From the NCBI RefSeq assembly GCF_027595985.1, contig NC_073305.1, positions 115,578,259 through 115,642,258 on the forward strand: 64,000 nucleotides of DNA, given 5' to 3'. Numbering within the stretch: the first letter of the stretch is position 1; each line of letters starts with the position of its first letter. This document shows, one piece after another, positions 60,361 to 64,000 of this stretch. Source of the stretch: Sorex araneus (lineage: Eukaryota > Chordata > Mammalia > Eulipotyphla > Soricidae). The translations under genes and the position numbers were made by a program. The notes below the pieces were generated by a model. It made no database searches. It was given only the letters and a program-made list of their open reading frames with translations, and was not told where the DNA came from.

Positions 60361-60612
60361 CAAACCGGTGGGCTTAAAACTGCAGAATTTACAAATTGAA
60401 GTGTATCAAGACTACAGTAATCATCTGGCCAGGGGTAAGACACCAAGAGATTTATGCTGCTCCTCTTCTAATGTGCCACGTTTATAGAAAGATTTTAGGG
60501 TAAGCAGAATCTTTCTCTTCCACCTTGGAGAGTCTGAAGAAGAGAAAAAAGCGTATGTGCTGAGCAAAGAGAAAATTTGAGACTTTTCTGGGAAGCAGAC
60601 CATGGTTTTCTT

Positions 60613-60791
60613 TTTTTTTTTTTTTTTTGCTTTTTGGGTCACACCTGGCAATGCACAGAGGTTACTCCTGGCTGCGCACTCAGGAACCACCCCTGGCGGT
60701 GCTCAGGGGACCATATGGGATGCTGGGATTCAAACCCGGGTCGACCGGTGCAAGGCAAATGCCCTACCCGCTGTGCTATCACTCCAGCCCC
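60613..60791 (-). mobile_element. Type-1 SINE, young, with target duplication
   Basis: GACCATGGTTTTCTT at 60598-60612 and again at 60792-60806. Confidence 0.93.
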
Positions 60792-60843
60792 GACCATGGT
60801 TTTCTTAAAGGTGCTCAAATATATCTCAACTTTAATGAAGTCC

Positions 60844-60844
60844 T

Positions 60845-60875
<31 letters not shown>

Positions 60876-60892
60876 TACACACACGCGCTACT
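60844..60892. repeat. (CA)n microsatellite
   Basis: About 45 bp of CA, with CG variants at its right edge. Confidence 0.95.
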
Positions 60893-61057
60893 AAAAACTG
60901 TAATAGCACATAAAAGTTTATTACAATTTTTATAAAAACAGAATCTTGTTAAAGCCTCTATTCTCTAGCCAAACCACCAAAGTTTTCTTTACATCTTTCC
61001 CGCACAAATCACTTCAAATTCCTCTGTTGGGTTTCATCTCACTGACTTCAGACTTCT

Positions 61058-61224
61058 TTTTTTCACTTTGGGGTCACATCCAGCAATGATCAGGGCTTAC
61101 TCCTGACTCTGTGCTTAGTGATCACTTCTTGGAGGTTCAAGGGACCATGTGGAAGGTTAGAAATGTAACCTGGGTTGCCATGTGCAAGGCAAACATACTA
61201 CCTACTGTACTATCTTTTTGGCCC
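61058..61224 (-). mobile_element. Type-1 SINE with 17-bp target duplication
   Basis: ACTGACTTCAGACTTCT at 61041-61057 and again at 61225-61241, although the body is diverged. Confidence 0.88.
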
Positions 61225-61340
61225 ACTGACTTCAGACTTCTAAAACACAAAGATCAAGAATAAAATTAATATGCATGTATTTTATTATTTATATAAATAT
61301 ATTTTTATATATATTTAAAATGTTTATATATGTGATGAGA

Positions 61341-61522
61341 ACTCCACCCCTCTCAGAGAGCCTGGCAAGCTACCAAGAGTATCCCACCCGCATGGCAGAG
61401 CCTGGCAAGCTACCCATGGCATATTCAATATGCCAAAAAGAGTAACAACAAATCTCACAATGGAGATGTTACTGGTGCCCGCTCGAGCAAATCGATGAGC
61501 AACAGGATGACAGTGATACAGT
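61341..61522 (+). mobile_element. Type-2 SINE, head missing
   Basis: It begins at the body (ACTCCACCCCTCTCAGAGAG) next to a TA-rich tract and runs to the tail. The segment 61473-61512 agrees with the LINE at 14494-14533 in 37 of 40 positions by my count, and GACAGTGATACAGTG continues like the LINE end. Confidence 0.88.
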
Positions 61523-61579
61523 GTATGAGAAATACTTTTAAAAGAAAAAAATTAAAATACATTGGAAATGCTCATGATC

Positions 61580-61735
61580 TTAGGCTGGAGAGATAGTGGA
61601 GCAGGTAAGGTTGTAGTCCCAGGATCCCATATGCTCTCATGAGTGCATTAGTGATTCCTGAGTGCAGAGGCAAGAGTCAGCCCTGAGCACTGCTGAGTGT
61701 GGCTCAAATACAAAAACAAAAAAATAAAGATGCAA
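61580..61735 (+). mobile_element. Type-1 SINE, shortened
   Basis: GGCTGGAGAGATAGTGGAGC, then CAGGATCCCATATGCTCTCA. The B-box region is deleted. Confidence 0.65.
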
Positions 61736-61959
61736 GAGAGATCACAGAATTATAGCATAGGCTATCAAATTGTTGGAATAGTTTGTCGTAATCATAGATT
61801 AGTTTTCCCAAACTGCTGCATAATGATTCTGAAATTGTCAGAAAACAGCTGTTCAAGAAAGAGGTTTATGGGTAAATCAATTCTATGTCTTAAATATACT
61901 CTGTGCTGCTCTTTTCCTCAGGAAACTACTTTATATGCAATAACAATAATGACATTGAG

Positions 61960-62103
61960 TTTTGTTTTTGCTCTGGGGCCCTACCTGGCAGTCCTCAAGG
62001 GTTACTCAATAGCGTTCAAGGAACCGCATGGTGCTCAGGATCAAACCCAGGCCTGCAGCACACAAAGTGTGCCTAGCCTACTGATCTCCATCTCTGACCC
62101 TGA
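61960..62103 (-). mobile_element. Type-1 SINE, old copy
   Basis: GGGGCCCTACCTGGCAGTCC to GATCTCCATCTCTGACCCT. Confidence 0.6.
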
Positions 62104-62780
62104 CAATGAAGTCTAAAAAAAGTTTTGCATGGGTTGTGCTGGGGATCAGACCCAGGGGTTCACCTGGGTGAGGCACATTCCCCACCACTATTCATTTTTC
62201 CAATCTCCATCTCTTTCCACTGTATTTCTTCTCCAGGTTGAGAACATGGTTTGATGGGTTGGTGAGATGGTGTAACTAGCTAATGTCCAGGTCCTTGAGG
62301 ACACCTGAGACCCTCAGTGCTACAGCTCTTCAGCAGCTTGTGTGGGTGTATCTCTCCTGTAGACCGTAGTGTTCCCAGAAGCAAGGACCCACTGCGTCTG
62401 CAGCAGCACCCTTAACCCCCCTCGCCCCCCACCTCCCGCTCACTGTTTCCTGCTTACTTGTTCCTACTGCCCTGCGTCTCTGTTGCCCGTGGCTCAGGAT
62501 GCTGGCCTGTGCAGTCTGCTGCTATCTTCTCTCCAGTGTCCTGTGACTGGTTGCTGTGCCGATCTGTGAGGTAATTTCCCTCTCATCCCCATAGCCTGCC
62601 TGTCTGAGTTCCCTCCGGGACATTATTAATTGTGTTAATATGTATTTGCTATTCCGCCAGTAGCAGGGTGTTCTCTAGCTACATCCCAGGTGAGCCAGAT
62701 TCAAAATGAGCTATCAGATTTTCCTGATTATCTGGGCCCCCCTTTCACTGCCAGTCTAACACTGTTTTCTAATTTCAGGG
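62104..62780. other. No gene recognised
   Basis: About 670 bp. A SINE relic (GGATCAGACCCAGGGG) near 62143 is possible. No exon is supported. Confidence 0.45.
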
Positions 62781-62784
62781 GAGA

Positions 62785-62943
62785 GGGTGGGCCACACCCA
62801 GGGGAGCTCAGGGACTACTCCTGCCTCTGTCTCGGGGGTCACTCTTGAGAGTGCTTGAGGGATCATATGTAGTCCCTGGGATTGAACTGGTGTTGGCTTC
62901 ATGCCAGGCAAGTGCTTTAACCCTGTATTCTTTCTTTGGCCCT
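62785..62943 (-). mobile_element. Type-1 SINE, old copy
   Basis: GTGGGCCACACCCAGGGGAG to ATTCTTTCTTTGGCCCT. Confidence 0.7.
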
Positions 62944-63075
62944 CAGTGCCTTTATTTTCATATCGTCCAAATAGCATTCGAAGCAAACTCCAGGAGATGA
63001 AGACAGCCACTAAAGTTGGGTGAATTAAATTTTGTCATCAGAATCCTCCAGAAAGCATGACCCAAGTTATTCTTT

Positions 63076-63257
63076 TTTTTTTTTTTTTTTTTTGCTTTTT
63101 GGGTCACACCCAGCGATGCTCAGGGGTTACTCCTGGCTCTGCACTCAGGAATTACCCCTGGCGATGCTCAGGGGACCATATGGGATGCTGGGAATCGAAC
63201 CCCAGTCGGCCTCATGCAAGGCAAACGCCCTACCGGATGTGCTATTGCTCCAGCCCC
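63076..63257 (-). mobile_element. Type-1 SINE, young
   Basis: GGGTCACACCCAGCGATGCT to GCTATTGCTCCAGCCCC with T20 as reversed tail. AGTTATTCTTTTT and AGTTGTTGTTTTT are a possible target duplication. Confidence 0.9.
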
Positions 63258-63269
63258 AGTTGTTGTTTT

Positions 63270-63360
63270 TGGTCTTTGTTTAGGGCCACACCTGGCATGT
63301 TTATAGCCTACTCCCAGTTCAGTGAATGTGCTCAGTCAAAGGAGTTATTTCTTTGGCCCA
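63270..63360 (-). mobile_element. Type-1 SINE, internally deleted
   Basis: TAGGGCCACACCTGGCATGT and AGTTATTTCTTTGGCCC. Confidence 0.5.
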
Positions 63361-63394
63361 GTCCAAACCATTCAACCATTCAGCCTTCTTTTAT

Positions 63395-63570
63395 TTTAGG
63401 CCCATGCCCAGCAGTGCTCAGGGGCCCAAAACTTTTATGGGGGAAGCCACACCTGGTGGTACTCAGAGGTTACTCCTGAGTCTACATTCAGGGTTCATTC
63501 CTGGTGGGCTCAGATGACCGTATTTGATGCCAAGAAGTATCTCAACCTCTGTACTATCTTTATACCTCCC
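63395..63570 (-). mobile_element. Type-1 SINE, old copy with partial duplication
   Basis: The 3' end appears twice (GGCCCATGCCCAGCAGTGCT, then GAAGCCACACCTGGTGGTAC), so two copies or a duplication are joined. Confidence 0.6.
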
Positions 63571-63579
63571 TTCCCCAAA

Positions 63580-63765
63580 ATATATTTGTTTGTTTGGGGA
63601 GCACACATAGTGATACTCAGGGATCACTCCTAACTCTGCAATCAGGAATTATACCTGGTCATGCTCAGGGGATCATACGGGATGCCAGGAATTGAACGCT
63701 TGTCAGCCACATGTAAGACAAGGACCCTACCAGCCTCCCCTAAACTCTACTCTCTCCAGCCTCCC
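63580..63765 (-). mobile_element. Type-1 SINE
   Basis: GGGGAGCACACATAGTGATA to CTACTCTCTCCAGCCTCCCC. TCTCCAGCCTCCCCTAAAC has a near repeat just before (CCAGCCTCCCCTAAACTCTA). Confidence 0.7.
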
Positions 63766-63849
63766 CTAAACAGTCTTACTCTCTTCCTTCACTCCAGGAA
63801 TAGCATTACAGCAAATTCTGTTCACTCCATGTAGAATGTATCTGTTTTG

Positions 63850-64000
63850 TTTATTTTGGGAGGCCATACTTGGCAATGCTCAAGGGCTCCTGCTCCCCCA
63901 GTATCCAGGGATCACTCCTGATGATACTCAGAGGCCATGCAATGCAGAAATTTAACCCAGTTCTCTTGCATGCAAAGCCCGCTGAACTAGCTCTGTGACA
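63850..64000 (-). mobile_element. Type-1 SINE, old copy, runs to the window end
   Basis: GAGGCCATACTTGGCAATGC to TGAACTAGCTCTGTGACA. Confidence 0.6.

Overview
The window looks like ordinary nuclear DNA of a mammal, most likely a shrew (Soricidae, probably Sorex). This rests on more than 100 copies of a tRNA-derived SINE that I recognise as the shrew SOR type: a head with A and B boxes, a body that ends in a GGTGTGACC motif, and an A-rich tail. A MER5A-like DNA transposon fossil, an LTR-rich background, long purine microsatellites and a U2 snRNA retrocopy also fit a eutherian mammal. I found no intact host protein gene, exon set, CpG island, CRISPR array or prokaryotic signal. The window reads as intergenic or deep intronic sequence.

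Layout. 0-9.6 kb: SINEs of several ages, a microsatellite, one LTR-like block and MER5A. 9.8-12.1 kb: a three-level nest, in which a long LTR (family A) holds a composite non-autonomous retroelement that itself holds a solo LTR with a perfect 6-bp target duplication. 13.1-14.6 kb: a fragment of the composite element and then a 5'-truncated RTE-class LINE with reverse-transcriptase motifs. 15-24 kb: SINEs and two more family-A LTR copies. 24-36.6 kb: SINEs, LINE 3' ends, two reverse family-A copies, another LTR and a repeat-free stretch at 27.2-28.4 kb. 40-44.2 kb: a cluster of related minus-strand LTRs around a full-length U2 retrocopy. 44.9-64 kb: SINEs, a solo LTR at 52.6 kb that splits a SINE, and the longest composite element (58.2-59.4 kb), which carries a near-perfect 40-bp palindrome.

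How the parts relate. Two SINE families share a tRNA-like head but have different 3' ends. Type 1 ends in an A-rich tail and often has 10-18 bp target duplications, the signature of LINE-1 machinery. Type 2 ends in about 40 bp that match the last codons and 3' end of the RTE LINE in this same window (37 of 40 positions in the best copy), followed by CAGTGA-like short repeats instead of poly-A. A longer composite family shares the type-2 body and tail. I read this as an RTE element with its dependent SINE and a larger non-autonomous relative. This is the most interesting content of the window. I cannot tell without a database whether the set has already been named.

Element ends are read by eye and are approximate unless a target duplication is given.
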